64,000 nt of DNA. Source: Aculops lycopersici. Lineage: Eukaryota; Arthropoda; Arachnida; Trombidiformes; Eriophyidae. The notes below the pieces were generated by a model that had not been told where the DNA came from, did not search any database, and worked only from the letters and a program-made list of their open reading frames with translations. A program made the position numbers and the translations under genes. Of the stretch, positions 44,430 to 54,292 are shown piece after piece; the first letter of the stretch is position 1; every line of letters begins with the position of its first letter. The stretch spans positions 11,671,338 through 11,735,337 of the forward strand of contig WNKI01000001.1 in the NCBI GenBank assembly GCA_015350385.1. The letters run 5' to 3'.

Positions 44430-47153
44430 TCACAATATTCCTTTTCTCTTCTTCGTGCAACTAAACAGGCGGGACTTTTTGCTTGCCTGCTCGGCTTCGA
44501 TAGCCTCGCTTGCAATGGATCGCAATGAATTATTTAGAGTCGCATGAAGTAGCTCAGCTGACCTGCTGTTGCATAATAACTCTTGCAACTCTTCCAATGA
44601 TACGTCTGCCAGATCGGCGAGAGTAGGTGCACAATTCATCAATGCGTAAACGTTTCGTGTATTAACTCCAGGTAATTTGAGTAGAAAATCCCTAACTTCA
44701 ATATCATATCGATCCTCGAAGGTCTCTGGTGGCAGCTCCGCTGAGGATATCGAGGCTATCTTCTCTGGATCAGGTTGGTCGCGGTCCATTTTGAGGTATT
44801 CAAACAGCTCGGCTGTAAAGTGAGTCGAGGGACTCCAAACAATACGAAGTTGAGGATGGTGGATAGTCAGCAGTATAAGCTTCTCCACTGTATCTTGAGC
44901 GTGATCCTTCTTTGGTCCATAACCCGTCGACTGGATGCCCCAATAGCGACCCTTAAAATGGAAAGACTTGGACTCATCAAACTCAATGAGGAGAATGGAT
45001 CGCTTGAAGTGTCTTATCATCATGGCAGTTTGACTGTATAGTCTACCCGATTGAAGGGATTGAATCAAATCGCTGACACTTTTTCGCTCAACGCATGTAT
45101 CCGAGGATAAAATATAATCACCAATCTCCAATTGAATAGGTTCAATATCCATACCTCGCTTATGGATGATCGACGGGAGTTCGCACCGGAACTCTCGCAT
45201 ATCTACAAGTACCTTCTGTTGCATAATATCGTTCCTGCCGACTTGACCCCCAGCTTTTCTAGTGTTGACCGCTTCAGTGGTCTCATTTGCAGCCCTGTTG
45301 TCTCCCCTGACCAGATCCGGGTGACCATCAGTCTTACCATCACGTCCACTAGGTATAACCATAGTGGCCTTTTCCCTGATCAAAGTTTCGAAAGCCTCTT
45401 TTTCGCGTCTCAGCGACGTTAGATACTGCTGCATGTCGTAGGAATTCTCAAATTGAATCGTGTATACCTTGCAACGTTTTGGATGACAACAGAGAGCTTG
45501 ATAAATTTCCACCTGTCTAATGATGTGCATGTCGAGATCGTACATGATCACATGTTGTGGCTTAAAGTCATACAGTTGAGATTCTACGGTTGTGCTACTA
45601 TCTCGTGATGAGAAATAATGCAATTGAATTGTATGTACTCTGCCAACCTCAGGCTCCGGCTCATCGTCAGTTATCGTAATGACCTCGCCATCATTCTGTC
45701 GAATCTTACGAACAATCTGAGTAAGTGTCATACTGCCTCCCGGCTGACCAACTTCCGCCGCTGGATTGTTTTTGCGGAAGCGTTTCTTAACCGGCGGAAC
45801 TCCAGATGAAGTGCCTTGCGCCTCTGTGCCATCCTTGCTATCCTCGTCTCCATCTTGAGGCAAGCCAAATAATCTCAACGCATCCGTCGAGCCCTGATTA
45901 GCTCTCATGATTGCATTGAAACGTTCGAATCTTTCACGCAACAGGTTGGTTGCACCATGTCTCAAAACTGCTTCTAGTAGACGGGATGTTGCATCATTAG
46001 ATACAATAACAAAAACGTGAATCGTTTCTTTGATATCTTTGGTTTCGTTGTCAATCTCATCAATGAGATCCTGGAATGCCTTCCACTTGAAATTCGTCTC
46101 TGCTTCGAAGTCTGGCTCGCTACTGTTATTTGGATAAATCCTCTCCTTTGCTGCCTTAAACAATCTGTCGGCTGGCTTCCAAAAAATCCACTCACTCACT
46201 TCTTTGTCTACTCGAACAGAGTTCTGGGCTGCTCTGGTCTGGTTATAGAAGGCAACGACATCGGACTGAGTAAGCAGGAAAAGCATGTTCCTGAGTCTCT
46301 GGATATCATTGAGTAAGCGTTTGGCCTTTGAACCTAGTTGATGCCAAATGCCGTCGAATCTTCGTTTGATGAACCCGTCGAAGGTTTTGTCGATAGCATT
46401 CTCGACATTGAGCTTATCGTTGTCATAAAGGAAGGCCGAGTTAGTTTTGGCAAGTTCTTTCAAACATTCGCCGATAAGATCCATAAGATCGAATTGAATA
46501 GTTTTCATCCTTTCATTCATGGGTAGATTGATTTCGATTACATCTGGCTGAGCTCGGGGTTTTGCCAGAGAGGCTTGGACGGCACCATGGAATCTCGGCC
46601 ACAAATGGAGGGATGTCACAAACAGAGCTCGCATGATCTTATCCAACTTGGCAAAATCGCCGATAAATCTTGAGGGATTTTGGGATAGAGCTTTGACAAA
46701 CCCTTTTTTGTTCTTCAACCTATATAATCTCATGATAAAGGACATGAGACAATCGTCATAGATTTTGTGCGCTTTGTAAACTATGATTCCAGTTATCAGA
46801 TCCATAGGCACACGATCACATAACAAGTCCACAACAAAAATTCTTTCAGTGATAAATAGAACCCCACCCTTGAGGTAGATCTCTTGGCGCTTCTTGGTGT
46901 TAGCCGATTCGGAGGTAATTCTTTGAGGCAGTTTTCCGTATGGAATCTTGCTATCGAGTATTTGGTTAACAAAAAATAATTCGTCCTCGGGGTCAGTTCC
47001 AATGACAATCACAAGATTCGTATCGTCGCTGTAGGTTCGGCAAAGACGAACCATAAGCTGCTCCAAACCGACTCCACGTGACATGATGACCAGACAAGCG
47101 TCATCATTGACACAGTTAATATACATCTCATCTTGAAACTCTAGATAGCTCAT
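44430..47153 (-). CDS. ERCC4: DNA repair endonuclease XPF (ERCC4/mei-9)
   Basis: 907 residues in one exon, close to human XPF (916). XPF with ERCC1 cuts on the 5' side of bulky lesions in nucleotide excision repair, and also acts in interstrand crosslink repair and meiotic recombination. Seen: the N-terminal inactive helicase-like region (about 1-500), a polar linker, and the nuclease domain with VDMREFRCELP, then the catalytic motif VERKSVSDL (the ERKxxxD signature; about 700), followed by YGPKKD. The C-terminal tandem helix-hairpin-helix (LLKLPGVNTRNVYALMN) mediates ERCC1 pairing. The absence of introns is notable. The start is diverged from SRP54 by 459 bp. Confidence 0.93.
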   Translation of the reverse strand: MSYLEFQDEMYINCVNDDACLVIMSRGVGLEQLMVRLCRTYSDDTNLVIVIGTDPEDELFFVNQILDSKIPYGKLPQRITSESANTKKRQEIYLKGGVLFITERIFVVDLLCDRVPMDLITGIIVYKAHKIYDDCLMSFIMRLYRLKNKKGFVKALSQNPSRFIGDFAKLDKIMRALFVTSLHLWPRFHGAVQASLAKPRAQPDVIEINLPMNERMKTIQFDLMDLIGECLKELAKTNSAFLYDNDKLNVENAIDKTFDGFIKRRFDGIWHQLGSKAKRLLNDIQRLRNMLFLLTQSDVVAFYNQTRAAQNSVRVDKEVSEWIFWKPADRLFKAAKERIYPNNSSEPDFEAETNFKWKAFQDLIDEIDNETKDIKETIHVFVIVSNDATSRLLEAVLRHGATNLLRERFERFNAIMRANQGSTDALRLFGLPQDGDEDSKDGTEAQGTSSGVPPVKKRFRKNNPAAEVGQPGGSMTLTQIVRKIRQNDGEVITITDDEPEPEVGRVHTIQLHYFSSRDSSTTVESQLYDFKPQHVIMYDLDMHIIRQVEIYQALCCHPKRCKVYTIQFENSYDMQQYLTSLRREKEAFETLIREKATMVIPSGRDGKTDGHPDLVRGDNRAANETTEAVNTRKAGGQVGRNDIMQQKVLVDMREFRCELPSIIHKRGMDIEPIQLEIGDYILSSDTCVERKSVSDLIQSLQSGRLYSQTAMMIRHFKRSILLIEFDESKSFHFKGRYWGIQSTGYGPKKDHAQDTVEKLILLTIHHPQLRIVWSPSTHFTAELFEYLKMDRDQPDPEKIASISSAELPPETFEDRYDIEVRDFLLKLPGVNTRNVYALMNCAPTLADLADVSLEELQELLCNSRSAELLHATLNNSLRSIASEAIEAEQASKKSRLFSCTKKRKGIL

Positions 47154-47612
47154 GTTAACTTGAGTAATATGTCTACATGATAGATTAAACGAATAAATAG
47201 GTTCATGCTACTTTGAGGCCCAACTCGTGCTTCACGTGCGAGTTTAAAACTCTAGAAGATAAATGGAGCGGAGAACAACAACGAAGTGGATTCAGCGATG
47301 TCCACTTTGTTGGAATATGCGTTGTAATTTTTGCAAACTCTTCCCGCCACTAGAATTTAAACTGCGCAAGCGCATATGTATTTTCGCTTGTAAACAAGCT
47401 CTTTTTTTCTCTGAAGCACCCAAAGTTAGAATACCTGTGTGCTAGATTAGACAAGACACTATGGATATTTTACAATATTATTAAGACTCCTCCATCACAA
47501 CGTTATATATACCTATCCAATATTTATCATTATATATAAACTACCCTTTTTATATTATATTTACCATCCAGAGATTACATACTTCCCAAAGGTTATCTAG
47601 GAATATACAAAT
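47154..47612. other. Divergent promoter region of XPF and SRP54
   Basis: 459 bp shared upstream region. The right half is very AT-rich with several TATATA-like stretches (about 47502-47511, 47533-47540), any of which could be a core promoter for SRP54. A short frame at 47263 looks random. Confidence 0.5.
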
Positions 47613-49094
47613 ATGGTTCTCGCGGATCTAGGAAGAAAGATTACCACGGCCTTGCGGTCCTTGGGTAATGCAACAATCATCAATCAAGAGGTTCTTGACT
47701 CACTATTAGATCAAATTGTTCGAGCCCTCATATCTGCAGACGTTAATATTAATCTGGTTAAAAAACTAAGAGACAATGTCAAGCAAGTTATCGATTTCGA
47801 TGAGATGGCCCAGGGCCTGAACAAGAGACGAATGATACAGATGGTAGTATTCCAGGAGTTAGTCAAACTTATAGACCCGGGCGTCAAACCATGGGTGCCT
47901 GTTAAGAAGAAGAGCAACATAATCATGTTTGTGGGTCTTCAGGGAGCTGGTAAGACAACAACTTGTACAAAGATGGCCCATTATTATCAGAGAAAAGGGT
48001 GGAAGTGTGCCCTAGTTTGCGCCGATACATTCAGAGCAGGTGCCTTTGATCAACTAAAACAAAACGCAACAAAAGCCAGAATTCCCTTCTATGGATCTTA
48101 CGAAGAGGCCGACCCTGTTGTTATTGCTAACGAGGGTGTTGAAAAGTTTAAACAAGAAGGATTCGAGATTATTATTGTAGATACTAGTGGTAGACACAAA
48201 CAGGAGGCATCACTATTTGAGGAGATGCTTTCTATTCAATCTGCCGTAAAGCCACATCAGATTATTTTCGTCATGGACGCCAGCATAGGACAAGCTTGTG
48301 AAAGTCAAGCAGCAGCATTCAAATCTGTTGTCGATGTAGGTGCTGTGATAATCACCAAACTTGATGGGCACGCTAAAGGTGGAGGAGCTTTGAGTGCCGT
48401 AGCTGCCACAAAATCGCCAATTATCTTCATAGGTACTGGAGAGCACATCGATGAATTCGAAGAATTTAGGGTCAAGCCATTCGTATCGAAGTTGCTCGGA
48501 ATGGGCGACTTAGAGGGCCTTATAGATAAGGTCAATGAGCTTAAGTTGGAAGAGAACGAAGATCTGATGGAGAAACTGAAGCATGGAGAGTTTACACTTA
48601 GGGACATGTATGAGCAATTTACGAATATTATGAAGATGGGCCCATTCAATCAAATTCTAAATATGATTCCAGGTTTCGGAGCTGACCTCTTGAAGGGTGC
48701 ATCCGAAGCAGAGTCTATGTCTCGTTTGAAACAACTAATGACAATCATGGACTCAATGAGCGATAGTGAACTAGATTCCAAGGAAGGTTCAAAGTTATTT
48801 AGCAAACAACCCACTCGTGTCCAGCGAGTTGCTCAAGGCAGCGGAGTTAGAGTAAGAGATGTGCAAGAATTACTCGTCCAATACAACAAATTTGCTGGCG
48901 TTGTCAAGAAGATGGGCGGCGTTAAGGGACTATTCAAGAGTGGCGACATATCGAGGAATGTAAATCCAAATCAAATGGCTAAACTCAATCAACAGATGGC
49001 CAAGATGATTGAGCCAAATATGCTAGCCAAGATGGGCGGAACGCCGGGATTGGAGAAGATTTTGAAACAAATCCAGAGCGCGCATCATAGATAG
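47613..49094 (+). CDS. SRP54: Signal recognition particle 54 kDa subunit
   Basis: 493 residues, single exon (human 504). SRP54 binds signal peptides and the SRP RNA and, through its GTPase, docks ribosomes at the ER receptor. Seen in order: the N-domain helices (1-about 90), then the G domain with GLQGAGKTTTCTK (P-loop), DTFRAGAFDQLKQNA (insertion box), DTSGRHKQ and TKLDGHAKGGG, then the linker GTGEHIDEFEEF, and the Met-rich M domain from about 325 (FNQILNMIPGFG, SRLKQLMTIMDSMS), which ends LEKILKQIQSAHHR. All GTPase motifs are intact. Poly(A) signal at 49116-49121. Confidence 0.97.
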   Translation: MVLADLGRKITTALRSLGNATIINQEVLDSLLDQIVRALISADVNINLVKKLRDNVKQVIDFDEMAQGLNKRRMIQMVVFQELVKLIDPGVKPWVPVKKKSNIIMFVGLQGAGKTTTCTKMAHYYQRKGWKCALVCADTFRAGAFDQLKQNATKARIPFYGSYEEADPVVIANEGVEKFKQEGFEIIIVDTSGRHKQEASLFEEMLSIQSAVKPHQIIFVMDASIGQACESQAAAFKSVVDVGAVIITKLDGHAKGGGALSAVAATKSPIIFIGTGEHIDEFEEFRVKPFVSKLLGMGDLEGLIDKVNELKLEENEDLMEKLKHGEFTLRDMYEQFTNIMKMGPFNQILNMIPGFGADLLKGASEAESMSRLKQLMTIMDSMSDSELDSKEGSKLFSKQPTRVQRVAQGSGVRVRDVQELLVQYNKFAGVVKKMGGVKGLFKSGDISRNVNPNQMAKLNQQMAKMIEPNMLAKMGGTPGLEKILKQIQSAHHR

Positions 49095-50044
49095 ACGTTG
49101 TTTAAGTAGACAAGAAATAAAAAAGCAACAAATTACCCTAAGAAGTTTACTGTGATGGCGATCTACAAGAAAAACAATCTGCATGTTCATTACCGAGGTT
49201 AAGGTCAATGTTGGTCTGGTGGTAAAAGTCTTCCATTACGTCATGCTTTGGGAATTTTTGTCTCTAGCTCACGTATCGATACTTAAATTTTGAGCTAGTA
49301 GAGATAATTTGATAGATAATCTCGTGATAGATTTGCAATCTTGCGTATGTATCTATATCCACGTCGGCAACAACAAAATCGAGGTCTATTCGTTATCGTC
49401 TATCACTGGGCCATTGTAACATATCGTTTGTGCTAGACCATCTTGCTTTGGAAAGCAAACGAGTTCACTATCTCAATCTACCTCATTGAGGTATAACTAG
49501 AACTACCAAGATCAAATCTCCATACCCTTCTGCTTGAATCTGTACAGGCTTCTAGTGTCGATCTAATGTGTCTACAACCGGCGCTACTTTGGAGTAGCAT
49601 AGTCTTGGTTGCAAATTGCAACTTGATGGCACTTGATCCATCGGCAAACTTGACAACAATCGCAAGTCGATTGCGCCTAGAGACTGGTCGTTGTTGGTGT
49701 TGTTGTTATCGGTGCCACAATGGGAATGCTCCATCCACTTGTGTGTTGCTGGCCAGAGCATGAGCAAAACCAAACTCGCTAGACGCTAGTTAGCTCGCCA
49801 ACTCGCTTACTGGCTAGCCCACGACCTGGACATGGGATAAACAACTAGACCATTGCTTGGCTATATGTACACAATGCAAGCATCGGCGCCGCAGACTCGG
49901 CGACTGTTCCTTTCGAAGTGAAGCGACCATAAGCTAACCGAGAGGCAAGTTAGTAGTAGTGCTGGTAGTTGTGGTGGTAATAGTATCGCCAGTTAAGCCG
50001 AGGAAAGAGCACATAGAATTTGTTACTCAACAGAACGTGAGACG
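49095..50044. other. Intergenic region upstream of aldolase
   Basis: Begins with the SRP54 3' untranslated region (AATAAA at 49116-49121). The rest contains no supported frame; two overlapping short frames near 49552-49773 look random. Confidence 0.55.
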
Positions 50045-50052
50045 TATAAAAG
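50045..50052 (+). promoter_or_regulatory. TATA box for aldolase
   Basis: TATAAAAG, a near-consensus TATA box 672 bp before the canonical aldolase ATG. If it is used, transcription starts near 50075-50080 and either a long leader or a leader intron follows. A strong donor-like GTAAGT lies at 50229-50234. Confidence 0.5.
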
Positions 50053-50245
50053 TACATAGAAATTTTTGTGCACCGCAACACATTCAATAAGAATAGAGCG
50101 AAATTTCAATGTTACCCCAATGACAAATAATTAAACTCATAGATTTTTATTCAACTTTGGGCAATTTTAAGTGTCAGCTACCTGGATTTAATCTATCACT
50201 ATTATAAATCGAGTCACTTAATCATAATGTAAGTTGAACAATTAA

Positions 50246-50716
50246 ATGGTTAGGCTGCCAATTGGCCGCCATAAGCCGAATGCGAAGTGTAAAAAATTAT
50301 TATGTAACCAAAAGTTTCGCGATCTCCCAGTGCTTGACCAAAAGATGAAAAATCTAGCAAGAAGCCGTTGGCTTTTGCTCGATTTTAATATCCATCAATT
50401 TATTGGTGTAAACTTGACAACTAATCCCTATTTAATCATGACTCGTCCAAATAAACCCTCGCCGGATTGCAAGAAGACAGGTGCTAAAGCAGGTTCAGCA
50501 AATAAGGCAACCAAGCAAACAGCATCACAAGCTAGCAGCGGAAAGAAGAGATCAACTTCACCATCTAAGAGCTCATTAAACTCACCCAAATCACAGAAGC
50601 AGGCAATTAGATCCAGCTCATCCCTTGACTCGGACTCGTCGGTACTATCAAAACTTGGACTCATAACTAAAGCACCAAAACAACAACATCATAATCAACA
50701 ATCACCAACCACAACA
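50246..50716 (+). other. In-frame N-terminal extension of the aldolase frame
   Basis: 157 codons without a stop run directly into the aldolase ATG in the same frame. In-frame ATGs lie at 50246 and 50438. From 50438 the sequence is Lys/Ser/Pro-rich (KRSTSPSKSSLNSPKSQK), resembling an unstructured tail. It could be an alternative N-terminal isoform, or an untranslated leader that is open by chance. Aldolase itself needs none of it. Confidence 0.4.
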
Positions 50717-51808
50717 ATGGCTCACTTCAACTACCTAAGCCCAGAGCAGCAGGCGGAGCTCAAGAAAACCGCCGACGCTATCACCGCACCAGGTAAGGGA
50801 ATCTTGGCCGCTGACGAGAGCACAGGAACTTGTGGTAAGCGTTTCGCCAAGATAAACTTGGAAAACACTGAGGATAATAGAAGAAAGTACAGGCAACTCT
50901 TGTTCACTTCCGATAAGTCAATTTCGGAGCACATCAGTGGTGTCATCCTGTTTCATGAGACTGTTTACCAGAAGGCCGACGATGGAACCTCATTCATCAA
51001 ATTGCTCAACGATAAAGGAATCATCCCAGGAATCAAGGTCGACACTGGAGTTGTGCCCTTAATGGGAACAAACGAGGAGACAACCACTCAGGGTTTGGAT
51101 GATTTGGGTAAGAGATGTGCCCAGTATTATAAGGATGGTTGTCGGTTCGCTAAGTGGCGTTCAGTGTTGAAGATCGACGACAAGTGCCCAAGTCAGCTGG
51201 CCATAATGGAGAACGCCAATGTTTTGGCCCGTTACGCAACTTGCTGCCAACAAAATGGACTTGTTCCCATCGTTGAGCCCGAGATTTTGCCCGACGGCGA
51301 CCACGACTTGGAACGATCGCAAAAAGTAACCGAGAAGGTGCTTGCTGCCGTTTACAAGGCACTAAGCGACCACCACGTCTACCTAGAGGGCACCCTACTA
51401 AAGCCAAACATGTGCACGCCGGGCCAGTCGGCAACTAAGCGTTGCTCGGCCGAGGATGTCGGTAGGGCCACCGTGACTGCTCTACAGAGAACCGTACCCG
51501 CGGCGGTTCCAGGTGTTGTGTTCCTATCAGGAGGCCAATCGGAGGAGGACGCCTCGGTAAATTTGAACGCCATCAACCAATACCAGGCCAAGAAACCCTG
51601 GGCACTGACCTTCAGCTATGGCCGAGCCTTGCAAGCTTCCTGTATCGCAGCATGGAAGGGCAAGGACGAAAACGTCAAGGCCGCCCAAGAGGAGCTTATG
51701 AAGCGAGCCAAGGCAAACAGTTTGGCCTCCTTGGGCAAGTATGTTCCAGGATCAATCTCGAGTCTAGACGGTGGCCAGTCGCTGTTCGTTGCCAAGCACT
51801 CATATTAA
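50717..51808 (+). CDS. ALDO: Fructose-bisphosphate aldolase, class I
   Basis: Glycolytic and gluconeogenic enzyme that reversibly cleaves fructose-1,6-bisphosphate into dihydroxyacetone phosphate and glyceraldehyde-3-phosphate in the cytosol. Starting at MAHFNYLS the protein is 363 residues, the standard length. Seen: GKGILAADEST near residue 30, KWRSVLK (active-site lysine region), VEPEILPDGDHD, the Schiff-base lysine in LEGTLLKPNM, FLSGGQSEEDAS (phosphate-binding), TFSYGRALQ, and a C-terminal tyrosine, which is required for full activity. All catalytic positions appear intact. Single exon. I chose this ATG because it matches animal aldolase N-termini, but the frame stays open 157 codons further upstream. 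Confidence 0.97.
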   Translation: MAHFNYLSPEQQAELKKTADAITAPGKGILAADESTGTCGKRFAKINLENTEDNRRKYRQLLFTSDKSISEHISGVILFHETVYQKADDGTSFIKLLNDKGIIPGIKVDTGVVPLMGTNEETTTQGLDDLGKRCAQYYKDGCRFAKWRSVLKIDDKCPSQLAIMENANVLARYATCCQQNGLVPIVEPEILPDGDHDLERSQKVTEKVLAAVYKALSDHHVYLEGTLLKPNMCTPGQSATKRCSAEDVGRATVTALQRTVPAAVPGVVFLSGGQSEEDASVNLNAINQYQAKKPWALTFSYGRALQASCIAAWKGKDENVKAAQEELMKRAKANSLASLGKYVPGSISSLDGGQSLFVAKHSY

Positions 51809-52167
51809 GTTTTACTCAACAATTTCGATCAATTGACTTGATTAGAATTTTGTTCTGAGCTATAACCACTACAATCATCTAAACCACTTGTTTGTCTGAC
51901 TTGTGCCATTTTATTTGTCAAACTTTTCATTTCTCTATAACCCGAGCAATACCATCAACAAGTTATTACCACTACACTTCTACCAATCAACCAACTGGAA
52001 AATCATCATTATAATTATTATTGCCATTATCATTACAATAATTATTACTGCAATTCAATCTATTTAGCTAGATGCGGTTGTTGTTGTTGTTGTTAAAGTC
52101 AAAAACGAATGTATACAGTGTGTACTACCTGCAAATTCATCAATCAACAATAATAAAACCATAGAAA
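51809..52167. other. Overlapping 3' ends of aldolase and kinesin
   Basis: 359 bp between the stops of two convergent genes. The aldolase AATAAA at 52152-52157 is only about 10 bp before the kinesin stop codon, so its cleavage site should lie inside or at the kinesin coding end. A minus-strand AATAAA (TTTATT, about 51912-51917) would place the kinesin 3' end inside the aldolase untranslated region. Includes a short GTT trinucleotide run (52077-52094). Confidence 0.6.
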
Positions 52168-54108
52168 TCAGCCATTACTGCTACCACTTATCTCGTTTGT
52201 CATCTTCCTGGTTTGTGCAATGTTGTTTCCGCTCAGCGCTATGTACTTGATTTGCCACTCGTCGCTCTCGTCGTCATATTGAGCATAAACATCAATCAAG
52301 TCCAGGTATTCTCTTGGTATGAAGTCTCCAATGATACTGTCGGCATATTTAATCTCCTTACTTGTCGCTTTGATTGATTGCAATAGATTCTCTTTGAGTT
52401 GCTGGTGCTCACCGTGTAGATCCTTCTGTTCCTCTTTGCATTTTTTGTAAATTAGCAAGGCTCGCCTCAGTTTTTCATCCAATTCTAGCACTTGACCCTC
52501 GAGAGTTCCCTTCGATTGTGTCATCTTTTCAATGGCCTCCCGTTTCTTCTCCAGCCTCAGTTTCAACTCAATCTCTGCATTCCGTTTCTCCTCTATCTCT
52601 CGCTTACTAGCATCCAACAATTTCTGATGCATTTCAGCTTTATCAAGCAGATTCTCGCCACCAACCATGATCTTGGCTCTCAATAAACGCAATTGTTGCA
52701 GTAGAGCCTCCTGTTGCTTGTCATCGTGAGTAGAGGATGCAACTAGAGACTCTATTGTTGCGTCCTCATCTAGCCCTTCACCTTGACCTTTGCCCACTTG
52801 TTGTTCGCGAAGCTTCTTACGTAGCTCCTCAATCTGGCGCCGGTATTTCTTGAGCAAAGCATCTTTAGGATCCTCGTTAACTATGGCTTTATTCTTTATT
52901 TTCTTAGTTCTACTAGCAAACCTCAAAGTGTTTAAAGTCTCATCCAAACTTGATTTTGCCGGCGAGATGCAAGCAATGAGCATAGTTTTCGAATTGCCTC
53001 CCAAGGAACCTGATAGCAAACGAGTTAGTTTGCTGTTTCTATATGGGATATGCTCACTTTTAGAGTCAGTTAATGCTCTTATCACAAGAGAGAGGCAGGT
53101 TAGCGAAAGATTTATCCTGGATGCTTCTTTCAATCTGGCGCCAGTACTTTCGCTTTTAGCTTGACGTTCGCTACCGGCCAGATCAATAAGATTGATCCTT
53201 CCCACTTTGACACTTGATTGACCTGTGGACTTTTTGATGGAGCTTGCTGATGATCGCGAGGCAGTTGAGCCTCTACTTCCGTCACTTTTTGTCGAGCCGC
53301 TTGAGTCTCGGGTTGCTGAAGTTTGGGTTACAACGGTTTCAATGGTAATGGAAAATATCGAATGCGATCGACTCGAGTACTCGTTCATCTTGGTGGCTGC
53401 TATGGATCTTCTCTTGTCGCCTATACGTTTCAATTTTTCTAGTTCAGCTACGTTGTTGACCAGAAAACATGTCAAATCTTTGATGTAAACCCCTCGCGTT
53501 TTAGACTCATGCAACTCCAAGGCCTTACTCTGCTTTCCACCTTTGCATGACAATAAGTCGCGAATTGTCTCGTTGTATAATTCATAGTAGGAAGCTCTAA
53601 CCAAAAAATTAGACCTCTTGTTACTTTCTTTGATCAAATCGAACAAGTGGGCAAAGGAACTCGATGTCAAGCTCGAGTGAGTGAAAGTTTTTCCGGTTCC
53701 TGTTTGACCGTACAGAAATAGCGTACAATTGTAGCCCTTAAATGCAAATTCGACGAGATTTCTAGCGGACTTCATGTAGACACTATCATTATCCGATTCT
53801 GGCCCAAATGTTGCGTCGAAGAAAAACAATCTTCTCTCACCACCTAGTAACTCGACATACTTTTCAGTTTCATTGACAGTCACACAGGATTCTTTCTCAT
53901 TAGGCTTGAGTAATGGACGGCACCTCAACATAACCTTAACATTTTCCCCCTTATCAGGCTCCTCAATTGCTTCAGACTCTTCTTCACATTCATCTTCAAG
54001 TTTAACTTCGAGACCTAGATCGGCGAGTTGCCTATCGATGGCAGCCAAGCTATCGGATTTGGCCTCACTTCTCGAAGCATCAACTTTTCTCTTGATCTTC
54101 GCCGCCAT
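52168..54108 (-). CDS. Kinesin-2 family motor (KIF3/KIF17-like)
   Basis: About 646 residues from the ATG at 54108-54106 (MAAKIKRK). The frame runs 42 codons further upstream, but that part looks non-coding. The motor domain (about 55-420) has the P-loop GQTGTGKT, switch I NEYSSRSHSIF, switch II LIDLAGSE, and HIPYRNSKLTRLLSGSLGG. The neck NEDPKDALLKKYRRQIEELR is the kinesin-2 signature. A coiled coil follows (about 430-600), then a short tail with GDFIPREYLDLI, reminiscent of the FIP motif in KIF3 tails. Kinesin-2 drives anterograde intraflagellar transport and some axonal cargo. Loop 10 of the motor carries a Ser-rich insertion (SSGSTKSDGSRGSTASRSSA). The protein is shorter than KIF3A/B (about 700-750). 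Subunit identity (A, B or KIF17) is unresolved. Confidence 0.85.
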   Translation of the reverse strand: MAAKIKRKVDASRSEAKSDSLAAIDRQLADLGLEVKLEDECEEESEAIEEPDKGENVKVMLRCRPLLKPNEKESCVTVNETEKYVELLGGERRLFFFDATFGPESDNDSVYMKSARNLVEFAFKGYNCTLFLYGQTGTGKTFTHSSLTSSSFAHLFDLIKESNKRSNFLVRASYYELYNETIRDLLSCKGGKQSKALELHESKTRGVYIKDLTCFLVNNVAELEKLKRIGDKRRSIAATKMNEYSSRSHSIFSITIETVVTQTSATRDSSGSTKSDGSRGSTASRSSASSIKKSTGQSSVKVGRINLIDLAGSERQAKSESTGARLKEASRINLSLTCLSLVIRALTDSKSEHIPYRNSKLTRLLSGSLGGNSKTMLIACISPAKSSLDETLNTLRFASRTKKIKNKAIVNEDPKDALLKKYRRQIEELRKKLREQQVGKGQGEGLDEDATIESLVASSTHDDKQQEALLQQLRLLRAKIMVGGENLLDKAEMHQKLLDASKREIEEKRNAEIELKLRLEKKREAIEKMTQSKGTLEGQVLELDEKLRRALLIYKKCKEEQKDLHGEHQQLKENLLQSIKATSKEIKYADSIIGDFIPREYLDLIDVYAQYDDESDEWQIKYIALSGNNIAQTRKMTNEISGSSNG

Positions 54109-54292
54109 CTTATTTGGATTGCCAGTATGATGACTAATTGTCTGGATGAAAATAATGTCATTTTGTCTGAATATAGTAAAATACAGCTGATATATTGGTT
54201 GCCATGGTAACGAGCTACCGGCAAGGTTAACCACGTGGTATATGAAGTCATGTTTGTAACTTTATTTCTTTTCTTGTTACTTGACAAATAAA

